A DNA stretch of 64,000 nt from Lumbricus rubellus (taxonomy: Eukaryota > Annelida > Clitellata > Crassiclitellata > Lumbricidae): positions 36,350,024 through 36,414,023 of the forward strand of contig OX243814.1 in NCBI GenBank assembly GCA_945859605.1, read 5' to 3'. The notes beneath the pieces were generated by a model. That model saw nothing but the letters and a program-made list of their open reading frames with translations, was not told the DNA's origin and searched no databases. Each line of letters starts with the position of its first letter. The stretch's first letter is position 1. The translations under genes and the position numbers were made by a program. Of the stretch, positions 12,181 through 24,400 are shown one piece after another.

Positions 12181-12194
12181 GAAATCTCATTTAT

Positions 12195-12245
12195 CAAGAT
12201 CATGATCATGATCATCATGATCATCATCAGCATCATCATCACCAC
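12195..12245. repeat. (ATC)n / ATGATC microsatellite
   Basis: Runs of ATCATG and ATCATC, imperfect. Confidence 0.8.
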
Positions 12246-12454
12246 GACCAAGTCGGAGATGTATGTGGTGGCGCCCTCTTCAACCTTCACATAGCGACGG
12301 AATCTAAAGAAGTAGGCCAACATCTAAAGAACTCGAGTATGGGTCGTGAAACGCACCCAGGCTGCCCGCGTGGCAGTCGAGCATTATATAACACTCAACC
12401 GCCGATGCTTAACAGCAACTCAAGAAACATTGCATCATAAAAATAGTGACAACA

Positions 12455-12547
12455 GTAATCATCATCATCATCATCATCATCATCATAATAATAATAATAA
12501 TAATCATAATAATCATCATCCTCATAGAGTCATCATCGTCGTCTTCG

Positions 12548-12594
<47 letters not shown>

Positions 12595-12605
12595 GTCATC
12601 ATCAG

Positions 12606-12650
<45 letters not shown>

Positions 12651-12789
12651 AGACATAAGCATCGTCATAAGCATCATCTTTATCATAAGCATCATCATCA
12701 ACATCATTATCATCATCATCATCATCGTCATCATCATCCTCATAATTATCAGCAGCAACAACAACAACAACAACAACAACAGTAATTCC
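12455..12789. repeat. Long (ATC/CAT)n microsatellite with AAT and AAC blocks
   Basis: Mostly CAT/ATC trinucleotides with ATA and CAA sub-blocks. All long frames over it (poly-Ile, poly-Ser, poly-His, poly-Asp, poly-Met) are trivial translations of the repeat. Confidence 0.95.
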
Positions 12790-12913
12790 TGTCTGGTTCC
12801 AAAATAATGAAACTGGTTTGGTCAATAGTCGCCAGATGGCGCTGCACACAAGTAGACAAACGCAGACAGATAGAAGGACGGATGGGTATAATAAATTTAT
12901 ATTATTATATCTA

Positions 12914-12991
12914 ATCAGACACATGAAGCGCTATTATAAAATAAAAGCGCTTCATGTGTCTGATGTATGAGCGCATTATTATGCGCTCATA
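12914..12991. repeat. Two adjacent perfect hairpins
   Basis: The first has a 19-bp perfect stem (ATCAGACACATGAAGCGCT at 12914-12932 and its inverse at 12946-12964) with a 13-nt AT loop. One base later an 11-bp perfect stem (TATGAGCGCAT, 12966-12976 and 12981-12991) follows with a 4-nt loop. An alternating purine-pyrimidine GC stretch (CGCGCGCACGCGCACG) comes next. No target duplication or coding sequence was seen. Confidence 0.85.
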
Positions 12992-13205
12992 ATATGCACG
13001 CATGCCCGCGCGCACGCGCACGAACACGCACCCACAATACCTACTTAGTGCGAGTCATGCTATCATGGGATATGTACAATGTACATGTTTAGTTGTATAC
13101 TGTATACTGTGTATAGGTCCATAATGATATTAAACTAATAGCATAATATATAGTAGGAGCAGAATATTGATATCAGATAGGCCGCATGTAGGTTAAAATA
13201 ACTGG

Positions 13206-14001
13206 TAGAGGAGAGTGGGGCAAGAGCGGCCTGCGGGGCAAGAATAGACGGAAGGATATAGTAAAGCAATACGTATGCGTAGCGATTAAACTAAGCCACG
13301 TTGAAAGACATTTTTCGGCCGCATCGAACGACATAAGATTTGTTAAATTTGTTTGCAATTTTTCGATTTTTCTAAAATCATTGTAAATCGGAATTGTTAG
13401 GAATAATTTTTATAAAATCAAAGTTTTCGATGCTAAATTTTTCGATAATTTAATATTGCAAAGACATCAAAAACGCATTGATTGCGTGTATTGAATTGAA
13501 TAAATTCTAAAGATGTTACTAGTAATTATAAAAAATTAATTGCTATGGTACCGGGGCAATAGTAGCCGTGGCAGCATGGGGCAAGAGTGGCCTCAACTTT
13601 ACTATAAGTTATTATTAATTGTTACTATTATTATTAATACTGTCACTAATAGTACTAGCATCATTACTGTTTATTATTATTATCATTAATGCTAAATTAG
13701 TCCCAGGGAAGCTATTATATATCTTCAAAATAGCAATCTAAAATATATGGAGTGTAAATACAAGGATTAATACTGCATGCCACTCTTGCCCCACCGGTGG
13801 GGCAAGAGTGGCTTTTCGAGAGCATGCAAAAAATGTTTAATACCAAAAAATCAGATGAATTTTTCTGAAAAAGTTCGTGTGCCCTGAAGAGCCAGATGAT
13901 TGGTCTATGGCATGGTATAGTTGAATGTTTCAATATTGTCATCTGCTCAGAGATATTTGGACGAAATCCTTAAGGGGCCGCTCTTGCCCCACCCTCCTCT
14001 A
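13206..14001. mobile_element. TA-flanked MITE with GGGGCAAGAG termini and a central 34-bp palindrome
   Basis: The left end TAGAGGAGAGTGGGGCAAGA matches the inverse of the right end (TCTTGCCCCACCCTCCTCTA) with one mismatch, and the inverted repeat runs on through GCGGCC. TA at each edge would be the target duplication. The terminal motif GGGGCAAGAGTGG recurs inside, including a perfect 34-bp palindrome at 13779-13812. It has no coding capacity. The element at 42360-43186 has the same design. Confidence 0.75.
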
Positions 14002-14371
14002 ATGTCAGTGGGATAACTACCTCAAGAAGCTGACAAGATACGAATTAAGTTGCAGCAACATTAATAATGTATTAACTAATAAATTCAAACCTGACAAATT
14101 AGCCTAGAAAGTATGAGCCTATATTCGAAAAATAATTACATTGATCTAAATGATCTGACTATGAGTTGGTAATTTACTGCTTTTATACGTTTTGGAAATT
14201 GAAGTTAAAAGATCAGAGAACGTACATAAAATTATGTTTGTTCGCTTATAGGCCCTAATATGTTTAATATTGTTTATAGCCAATAAACAATAAACGTTTG
14301 ATCGCCGTAAACGTCCCTTAGGAGTGCACGATTTTCCTGCGTTGGCATTTAATCTCAACATTTTGTACACA
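14002..14371. other. Intergenic, nothing recognised
   Basis: AT-rich sequence; one minus-strand 74-codon frame has no recognisable domain. Confidence 0.45.
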
Positions 14372-14375
14372 TTAA

Positions 14376-15362
14376 CCCTCAGGCTACCACGCTATTTTTG
14401 TAACACTGACTACCAAAAGGGGGGTGGTTACCACCCCCCCCCCCTGGATTTTGGGTTTGGTTTGAGATATCATAACGTGTAATACACCTATGGATTCAGC
14501 ATTCATTTCTGCACAAAATGGTATATTTAGGTTTAAAATATATGAAAGCACCCCGAAGTTATGAATTTTTTACCGTAGGCACCCGTCGATTCCACAAAAT
14601 GTATACTTTCGCATAAGCAAAATATTAGATTCTGTGTGTTTTAACATAATTTATTTAATTAAAAATAGTTTACATATAATAAAGTCCAATATTCAACTAT
14701 AAAAACTAGTAATAAGTTAGTTTTAGTTACAATAAAAAGAGAAAAAACATGTAAAACATGCTGAAAAACGTTTACGCAGACTTATCGGTTTGCGTTGTAA
14801 AAAAACCCAACATTTTCACACATTTAAATTTATTTTGAGCACCTACGGTCATCAAATGTCAAATTAATTGGTATCAAAAAATAGCCCTAAATGCACTCTA
14901 TAGAATGACTTAATTTATTTCTCTTAAAAAATAAATTATGAATAATTTTTAATAGGAAAAACATGAAAATGTTATGAAAATAAAACACCTTTATTTATAT
15001 TTTAATTTATTTTGAGCACTTCCGGTTGTCCAAAGACAACTCCGTGACCACCAAAATGTAGCCCCACATTCCCTCTACAGAAAGGTGTAATTGGTGTCTC
15101 TTCATGTCAAAGGACGGATAAGATACAGCCGATAATCTAAGGGGGGGGTGGTATCCACCCCCCCCCCCTAGTGCCTCGGGTATATCGGGTATAACTTTTG
15201 AATGGTATGGTATATCATCACACATTTTAGCTCAAAATGTGTGCAAATGAATCCTCTACAGCTACCTAAAACGTCAAAATTTTATTCCTAACGAAAAAAG
15301 TTTGATTTGGGAAAAACCTAGGGGGGGGGGGGTGGATACCACCCCCCCTGGTAGCCCGAGGG
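14376..15362. mobile_element. TTAA-flanked piggyBac-type MITE, copy A (987 bp)
   Basis: Flanked by TTAA at 14372-14375 and 15363-15366, with inverted termini CCCTCAGGCTACCA and TGGTAGCCCGAGGG. The interior is non-coding and carries G/C homopolymer hairpins (a G run, GTGGTTACCACC, a C run). A second, about 200 bp shorter copy is at 33210-33996. The right end lies 49 bp from the stop codon of gene 1, so the element probably occupies or replaces its 3' untranslated region. Confidence 0.87.
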
Positions 15363-15411
15363 TTAACAATTATTGCAATTTAGTCACGTCGTCAAATTGC
15401 GCTTAAGATCA

Positions 15412-18400
15412 TCATGCAGATATTTCCCAGTAGCTTGCGCTGGGTTCGTATTGATAAAGAAAGCTTGAAGACGGCGTTCCTGGCTTTCCTTGAAGTTCGC
15501 AGATACATGAAGTGGTTTCGTTCAGCGTTGGCTTGCGTAGGCAGAAAGCGGTACATCTCTTGTCTTCAGTGCACCTCTTAGAACACCACAACACGCTGCA
15601 TTTCTTGTTTGCAATACCCTGTATAACGGCTCCAGTTGCGCACATTTCCAGACCACGTTTGTAAAACTTGATCAGATCATTTTCGACTTCAGGCTTGCGG
15701 TGCAGCTCTTTAATTCAAAATATATAATCTCCCGATGTTAGGCATCTCAGATACTCAACGACATAGATAAATTACAGTTACATACGAGGTGCTTGTTAGG
15801 TATTATAAAGTGCCTACATAGACAGGAGGGCAGTCTGTGTATCTCAGCGGTTGAATAACTTCTGCGTGATTTTGGTGCTCAAGAGTAGCCTATCTACGGC
15901 CATTATTCACTCTAGAAACATAAGTCCAAATTCCTCACGATCTCAGAGCTACATTTTGAATGCGAACACAGTTGACCAAATAGCATTTGATAAGCTAGCT
16001 ATATCCTCTAGTAAACAGTAATTTACTAGGGAATATAGAACTGAATTTATCTATAAGTTGTAACGATTGGCTTTTCTTGGGAACACTAAAAACACGTTAA
16101 GATGGTAATGGCTATACATTATGTTCCTCTTTCTGATCATAAGTTTCTGGAGAGACAATATGACACGACATAATAATTATATAGGCCTACAGCGAAACGT
16201 AATGCTGACCTGTAAGTCCGACGTAGTAACGGAATGGAACAGTCAGCGTTCCTGCAACACTTGCGGTGGCATTCTGAATGTCAATTGATTGTCCATTGTT
16301 GTAGATTATGAGAATTCTTTTTCCAATATCCTGACCGAAACCAGCGACGAAAAACCTATTCTTCCACGAAACCCAGTAGTATCCTGGAGATCTATTGTCA
16401 GGCGGCTTTGCGTTAATTGTATAGTAAGTGCCCACCGCCACGCCATTCCTAAATAATTGAAGAAGCAAATCACCATAATATTAACTTGCAGTACCAGTAG
16501 CGTTTTCAATCTTAATGCACTTAAAAAAATAATCAGGGTATCCCCCGGTTGTCTATGTAGCCCAGTGGTGGCCAACCTGCGGCACGCGTGACACTTGACG
16601 AGTGGCACGGAGGACCATGGAACTTTGACAAATATTTATGCTAGATCTGCTAGTTTACAATGTTATCTCTTAAGACTTAGGCGAATCTCAGGCGCCTCTG
16701 TAACTCAGTAGCTGCAGTGACCAGGGCAAGGTTAATTAACTGCAGACGGACACAGCACAGGCGCTCGAAGTGGACTGAGGCAGGCTCATCAGTCATCAGT
16801 CGACTGACGATCAAAGTCCACACTCTCCAAAATAGTACAAAATCGGTTGTTGGACACACTAAAAGTGATATGATGTCTGTGCTGTTTGATTATAATTACT
16901 GGTGAAATTTGGCCACTCTGCGTAGATATGAATTGCCTTCAATCCTGAGTGTAGGATAGATCTATAACTTAAAATTCTTACTTCTGGCCAAGATTTTGGC
17001 AAACAGCCTTGAGTAATTTCCCCCCACCTTGTAGGCCTATTAGGCTATATAGTTAATGTATTATATAGTTTGTAAAGTATTTTCGATTAGGGTTTAACGA
17101 TGCTTAGCCTACTTTATTATATTCATGACGGGCGGAATGTAGTTGAGCGTGTAGATATCCTGAAGCGAATAAAGAGAAATGTTGACGAAGCTTCTGTAGT
17201 CATTCACTTGGAATTTAAACGACGTTCTTCCGGCGAATATAGCTTCTAATCCAACATTTTGAACTGCCCCGAGTAGCCCAAGGAATACAACATCTGCGAG
17301 AAATAACCGCACCGACGCTTCAGGAAATGAAGACATAAGAAGGTTGAAGATAATGGGCCTATATTATAGACCCATTATCTTCAACCTTGATAGGCCTACA
17401 GGCTAGGGTGACCATATTTCCTGGTTTTCCGGGACATGTCCCGTTTTTGGTGTGTTCTGGTCAAAACTATCCCAGTTTTGACGACAAGGAATTTCCATCT
17501 TGGATCTTGGAAACGTCAATTCAAATGTAATGACCGAATAAATTATAGATTGTAACCCAAAGTTAAGTTGTCAATTTATATGGAGTAGGCTATAATAGTT
17601 TGTACTGTTACAGCAGGCCTAGTGTAGAAGACACTGTAGCCTGCATAGCGCATAGCCTACATGTAGGCTACATGTAGGTCTAAATGCTGTTTCAACTTCT
17701 GCGGCCCGGTGATGTATGCAGTTATAAATTATTGCTTCGGAATGTCGATGCCGTCTAACGTAAAGGTCGCCTACTCGCTAATCACAATATAGCTGATCAG
17801 TGATCATCCGTCTGTCCCGCTGTGCAATTATTCAGGTTGCACACCGTCAGCTAATAATTATAATATTCACACATTATTATAGGCTAGTTCCTCTACACAA
17901 TAGCGCCCATCGTCTACTCTACACTCTACAGCTGCGACAGGCAAATCTCTCTAAACATGTCTTAGAACAATTAAATCACTTTGTCTAGCCTATAAGTATG
18001 CTCCAAAACGAATTGTCGCTGTTTTGGCTTAGACTAACTGTCAGGAAAGATTCTTACACGCCAATTTAGACAAGAGCAGTGTAAGGAACACGTAAAAATT
18101 GTAGGCCCACCTTTGCAGACAGTTGGATCGCAGGCTGAAATGAATTTTCAAAATCCAAATACAACATATCAAATAATGAGGAAAAATCAATATTCAACAG
18201 AACGAAGGCGTTCGGTTCATACTACATGGCACTCTTTTAAGGAATTTTAAGAACTCCTTCATAGTAAATTACTTCCGATCGGATGAAAACTGCATTTTTA
18301 CCTTTTTAGCAGCACACAAGAGCTTCCACAACTGCACAAATCAATTTAGAACTGCACATTTTCGTGTATAGAATTGCACGTTAAGAAAGACCAGGCACAC

Positions 18401-21400
18401 ATACACACCAGAAAATCGCATTGATGACCGTCTTGTTTGACGCTAATAATCACGTTAGTAATAATGTAATCAACTTGACATTTAATTTGTACGTTTAACA
18501 TTGCCTACCAACTATCACTTCGATGTATTTAAATTATGCTCTAGTTCCACTGTGCGTTTGCACCAGTTTCTGGAGTAGGCTAATACGGAAAATACTTAAA
18601 ATACTTACTTTATCCTACTTACTTGCTTTAAACATCGTAACGTAGCCTAAATTCGTAATCTGACGTCTATAAAGCACGCCTAAACACTTTTCATCCTAAT
18701 AATTTTCTACTGCTAAACTATCGACGTGTTCTTTGTCGTTCTTAGTCATAGGCAAAGCATCGATATAGTAGGACAGTAAAGCCAGACTGCCACTAATTAC
18801 CTGAATTCGGAAAACAAATAAATGAAACGTAGGCCTATAATAATAATATAAGATAGCCCACCAATGTCAGAATAGTTAGAGACTCCTAAATAATTAGTCA
18901 GGTGAAGCAGTTGATCTACAAAAGCAACATCCTAAATAGCGGTAGCCTAAGCTCGAAAATCAATGACAAAGAAGTAATCCGCTGTACAGCTTCCCAACAT
19001 CGAAGAACTTATTGGTTACTCGGTTACTAAGAACGCATTATCATTAGAAGATCTTATGGTTTGGCATAGCTTTTGAACTGAAAAATTACAAACACCAAAC
19101 TACATGTATAGTGACTTACTTAAATCATCTTCAACGATTTCCTGCAGAGGTGAATTATACAAAGCGTCTGCATGTAGAAAATCAAGATCTTACAATTTTA
19201 GACTAACTGCACACAAGTCATGTTAGCAAGTTAAGCTTTAAACGCGTTGATTAAATAAAATTATTATTAAAAGGCCCCTGCAAAATTTCGCCTTGATGCA
19301 GCCCATAATAGGCGCCTACTATTTTGATTTTTTGCATTGCATAATAATGACGACAATTTCTATGGCGCCGTAACACAGCACGTACCGTTACAAAGGCGCC
19401 TCTACAAAACACAAACGCAAAATGGTGCTGTCAGCTAATTTAATCAGTGCACGCCGATTGTCGTACAGCGACGTAAGTAGGCCAGGTGCAAATTGCCGCG
19501 CGGCGTCTGCACAGGTGATTGTCTGGACAGCACGTGACGTCTAGACGAGCGTACGTTAATTGTACAAGAAGGGAGTGGAAGTGAAGAAGGAGAGTTGCGT
19601 GTTGAGAGCCGTTGAGATAGGCTGTAAGAGTTGTTGTTGAGTTGCGATAGAGTAGACTGATGAAGATAGTAGTCGTGTAGTTGTTATGATAACGCAAGTG
19701 TAGTCATTGTTGTGTTGTTGCTGATCGTTTTACTTTATATCGGATTTTGGAGTATAATAAGAAGAGTTAAACACGTCGTCGTTGTTGGTTAACAAAACAG
19801 TGAAAGACTGTAGATTCTTTAACCTAGCCATTTAGCTAATGAAACAGTTATCTAGGGATAGGCCTACGCTACCACGAACTTATACGAAGAAGCTTCCGAA
19901 GAGACTGAAGGTCACACGTAGAGAAGAAGAGGGAAAAGATTTGTGACATTTGGTGTCGTTGCGGTGAGATAACGATCCAAGTTGCAGGATAACGATCCAA
20001 GTTGCAGGAGAACGATCGTAGTTACGAACGGAGGGATTCTATTCAATCAACAGACGTTGTGGAGGAACGGACGCTGTGAATTTATCGAGGAGCCGAGCAC
20101 ACGGGAGAAGCAACGATACATCGAGCATCCGTACGTCAGTGAGAAACGACAACACAACGACTACAAGGTAGAAAAACTTGCTTGTCTATTGAAGTTTGCT
20201 TAAAGAATTGAAGTCAGTCAATTGCAAACATTTGAAGAGTAGCCTACTATTTTATCGAGCATCTGTAAAGTAAAGAAGTAAGATGGAGAAACTTACGGAG
20301 CAAAAGCAAGCAGCTATTAAAAAGATGTCTTCGGAGAGACTAGTAAAATTATTAATTGAAGCAGGCGTAGACGCAGAAGAAGTCGAACAGATGTCGAGGG
20401 AAGAATTGATGAGAAATTTAGCCGAGGTTTGGGCTAAGAAAGAAGAAGAAGAAGAAGGTGCTGTTGGAGGCGCTAAAGAAAAGCCGGTTGAGAAACCTCA
20501 GGCACCGATGTCTATAGAGGCGTTGTTACAATTCATGATGATGAGTAGACAAGAAGAGAAGCAGAAAGAAGAGCAGCGCAGACAAGAGGAGAAAGAGCGT
20601 AAACAAGAAGAAAAAGAGAAAGAAGAGCAGCGCAGACAGGAAGAGAAAGAACGTCGCCAAGAAGAGAAGGAGAAAGAAGAGCGACGGTGCCAAGAAGAGA
20701 AAGAACGTAAACAAGAGGAGAAAGAAAAAGCAGAAAAAGCAGATAGGCTGCGACAACAAGAGATAGAAAAAGCAGAAAGGATGAGACAGCAAGAGATAGA
20801 TATGCAGAAGCAGCAGTTCCAGCTTCAGTTAGAACAAATGAAATTAGATCGTGACGAAGCAGAACGACGAAGGATGGAGTTAATGATAGAGTACGAAAAA
20901 GCAAGAAAAAGCGATGAAGAAATACGAAAGCAGCAGATTGAGGACAAAAAGGCTCGCGAGGAAGAAAAAGAAAAGATGCGTTTACAAGAACTGGAGAGAG
21001 CAGAAGAAATTCGTCAGGAAGAATTTCAAGCCGGAAAAGACAATTTGGAAAAAGCAGAAAGAGAAAGAGAAGAGCAGATGCAGTTAGAACAAAAGAAACT
21101 TGCTATCAAGGAGGCTCAACTTAAAGAAATGGCCATTGAAAAAGAAGAACGCAGAAAGCAGTTAGAACTATTACAACAGAAGATAGAACAGGAAGAACTG
21201 CGGAGAATCGAAGATCAAGATCGACTGAAGAAGAGAGACGAAGATGATCGTAAGAGCCGAGAAGTGTCAGAACAGATTAGACTCAAAGAAAGTGAGACAA
21301 TGGTGTCCAAGATTAAGAAGATAGGTGACGCAATGAAGCATGTGTTACCGAAGATGCCGTATGATATGATGGAAGTGCCATTATATTTTGAAACAGTTGA

Positions 21401-24400
21401 AAATGCATTCAATAGCTTCGCTGTGGAAAAGCAATATTGGGTGAAATTGTTGTTGCCATTGATGACCCCGAGAGCACGAACGGTATTGAATCGATTATCA
21501 TTTGAGAATTTAGATAAATACGATGCAGTGAAAGAGCACTTGTTGAAGGAATTCAAGTTAACAGCTCGTGAGTACAGGTCAAGGTTTGCAGATGCCAAGA
21601 AGACAGCCGAAGAAACGTATACGATGTTCACGGCTAGGCTGAAGAACCTGTTGAATTATTATGTCCGAAGTAGACGAGTGGACAAAGACTACGAGAAGCT
21701 GTTTGATTTGTTAGTGGCGGATAAGCTGAAAGAATGTTTACCACCAGGTCCACTGCAGTTTGTCTTAGCAAAAGAGGGCACAGAATGCTTGGAAGCTAGT
21801 AATGTTGCAGATCTCGCAGATATACATGTAAACAATCGGATTGGTGTGATGTTCCAAGACAAACCGAAATTTGAAGCATGGGACAATAGTCCAAAGCAAC
21901 CCAAGTGGAACAAGGATAGCAAAGACACCGGAAGCCAAGCCAAGAGTAATGATGCAAAGAAAGATGATTATTCTGGAAAGCAGTGGTCGCAAGATAAACA
22001 ACAGTCAACGTGGGACAGACAAGCCTACAATCGAACTCCGCCGCTGGGACGCCCAACAGAAAGTAATGCATCTTACACGCCGTACAACAAGTGGGAGAAC
22101 AAGGAGCAAAGAAGTTTTATCAAGAAGCGTTGCCACAATTGCAATTCTGATAAACACCTAATAAAACATTGCCAAGCACCAGGAGCGGCAAATCTGAGGA
22201 AGAACTTTAGCAGAAGTGCAGAAAATCTTCGAGTAAACCAGATACAAGTGATAAATGCACCTCCTGGTTGGGAAGAACAATGCAACCAAGAAACAGAAGT
22301 AAAGTCAGTGATGAAGTGTACGCCGCAGTTCACCATACTGAAAGAAGCGATAAAGACTACTTCCATTGCAGAAAATTGTCGAGAAACAAAAAGTAAAGAG
22401 GAGTGTCAACGCATAAAGAAAATATCGTTGCAGCATGTAAATGTGGAGATACGTGGGACTGATGGGCAGCCTGTGCAAGTCGAGGCGTTGATTGACTCGG
22501 GGACCGAGATACCAGTAATCAACGAGGAACTACTGAAAGGAACGACAGTAGAAGAAATCGGCAGAGTTCATTTGCAATGTGTAGCTGGAGAGCCGATTCC
22601 AGCTAAGTTGGTGAAAATCGAAGTGCGGATGAGCGGTCGTAACGAAGGAACAGCTACAGAGGACAGGACAATAAATATCGCGCCATATTTAACTTTAGTG
22701 TGTGCCAGCATTTCAGCAGAACTGTGTAAAGAAAATCCAGAAAAGTTCCTGCTACATCCAGAGATAATTGCAGAACTGAAAGAGGTTCCACCAATCAGTA
22801 TATTGCAAGGAGAGCTACAAGCGAATGTGACTACAAGAGCACAAAGTCGGAGAGCAGAAGTCGAAGACGGAGAAGATGAAACGATAAACGAAAGTTCGCA
22901 AGAAGATGACACGGAAAGCGAAGATGAACTCAGCATCCAAGATGACGAAAGAACAACATCTGAGAACAATGAAACTGAAGAAGAGATGGCTGCATGTGAA
23001 CGAAATGATAGTGAAGATTCCGGAAGCGACGCTGAACTGGAGACAAGTATGAGGGACTTGTTCACAGAGAATTCGAACGATGAAAGACAGCTGGAAGATG
23101 CGAAGAAATTCGAGGAGCAGCAGAGAAATGACGAGTCACTGAAATCGTGGTGGAGGATCGCTGAAGACCAAGGATCAGAGTTTATCGTGGTGAATGGATT
23201 GCTGTATAAGAAGCATCAAATGCTGGATCAGCTTGTGTATCAGTTGGTGTTACCGAAAGAGAGAAGAATTCAAGTAATGGAATTAGCTCACGAGTCAGTA
23301 TTTGGCGGACACTTGGGAGAAGAGAAGACACGAGAGAGAATCAAGTTGTCCTTTGTCTGGCCAAAGATGCGTCGAGACGTGGTGAAATTTTGTAAGTCCT
23401 GTGAGAAGTGTCAGCTGAAGGCACGAAGTTTGGTGATGGATCGAGTGCCGATTACACCAATTCCAAGGGAAGATGTGCCATTCCGACGGATGACTATGGA
23501 CGTGGTAGGCCCAATAGAACCGAAGTCAGCAGCTGGGCATAAGTATTGCTTGTGCATAGTGGATTCATGTACAAGATGGCCGACAATCTTTTTGCTGAAG
23601 TCATTGACTGCTAAGGCTGTGTGCGAAGCTTTGATGAAGCTATTCATTGACGTGGGGGTGCCGTCTGTGATCACCAGCGACAGAGGCACAAATTTTACAG
23701 CCAGTCTCACAAGAGAATTTTTGAAATTGATGGGATGCTGTCCACGATTCGATTCACCAGGGCATCCTGAGGCAGCTGGATTAGTTGAGAGATGGAATCA
23801 GACGTTCAAGAAGATGGTGCATCATGTCATTGTGGAAAATCCAAGACAGTGGCATAAAATCATTCCGTTTACCGTATGGGCATTGAGAGAAGTTCCCAAC
23901 GCAACGACAGGAGTGGCACCATATCTGCTGGTGTATGGAAAAATGCCAAGAGGACCATTAACTATCTTAAAGGAAAGCTGGACCAAAGAAATAAATCTAC
24001 CGCCAAACATTGGAGTACAACCAGCAAAGTACCTGAAGAACTTAAGAGCAGACATGGAGAAAGCTTTGATATTTGCTGAGAATTGTGCAGAGGAAAAGCA
24101 AAAACAATACGCCAGTCAATACAACAAGAGGGCCAAGGATAAAGAATTCGAACCCGGAGAAAACGTCATCGTCCTGTATCCAACGTCAACCAATAAATTG
24201 ATCTCACGATGGCATGGTCCATGTACAGTGCTACAAAGAAGATCCAAGTATTCGTATCTGGTGGACATGAATGAAAACGGCCGACGAATCGTCCATGCCA
24301 ACAAAATGAGGAAGTTCATCGCAAGAACATTATCGTGTGGTCTCATCGTGGAAGAGGACGACGAATTCGGATCAGTGGTAGAGCTACCATTGAAAGAAGA

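Noticed and set aside
12346..12924. Open frames of 68-171 codons on both strands
   Set aside because: They translate the (ATC)n microsatellite into homopolymeric Ile, Ser, Asp or Met runs and have no other content.
5040..15400. A fourth FAMeT gene copy to the left of gene 1
   Set aside because: No matching exon (LWISWAN, YYWVSWKN or the Cys-rich tail) was seen on either strand.
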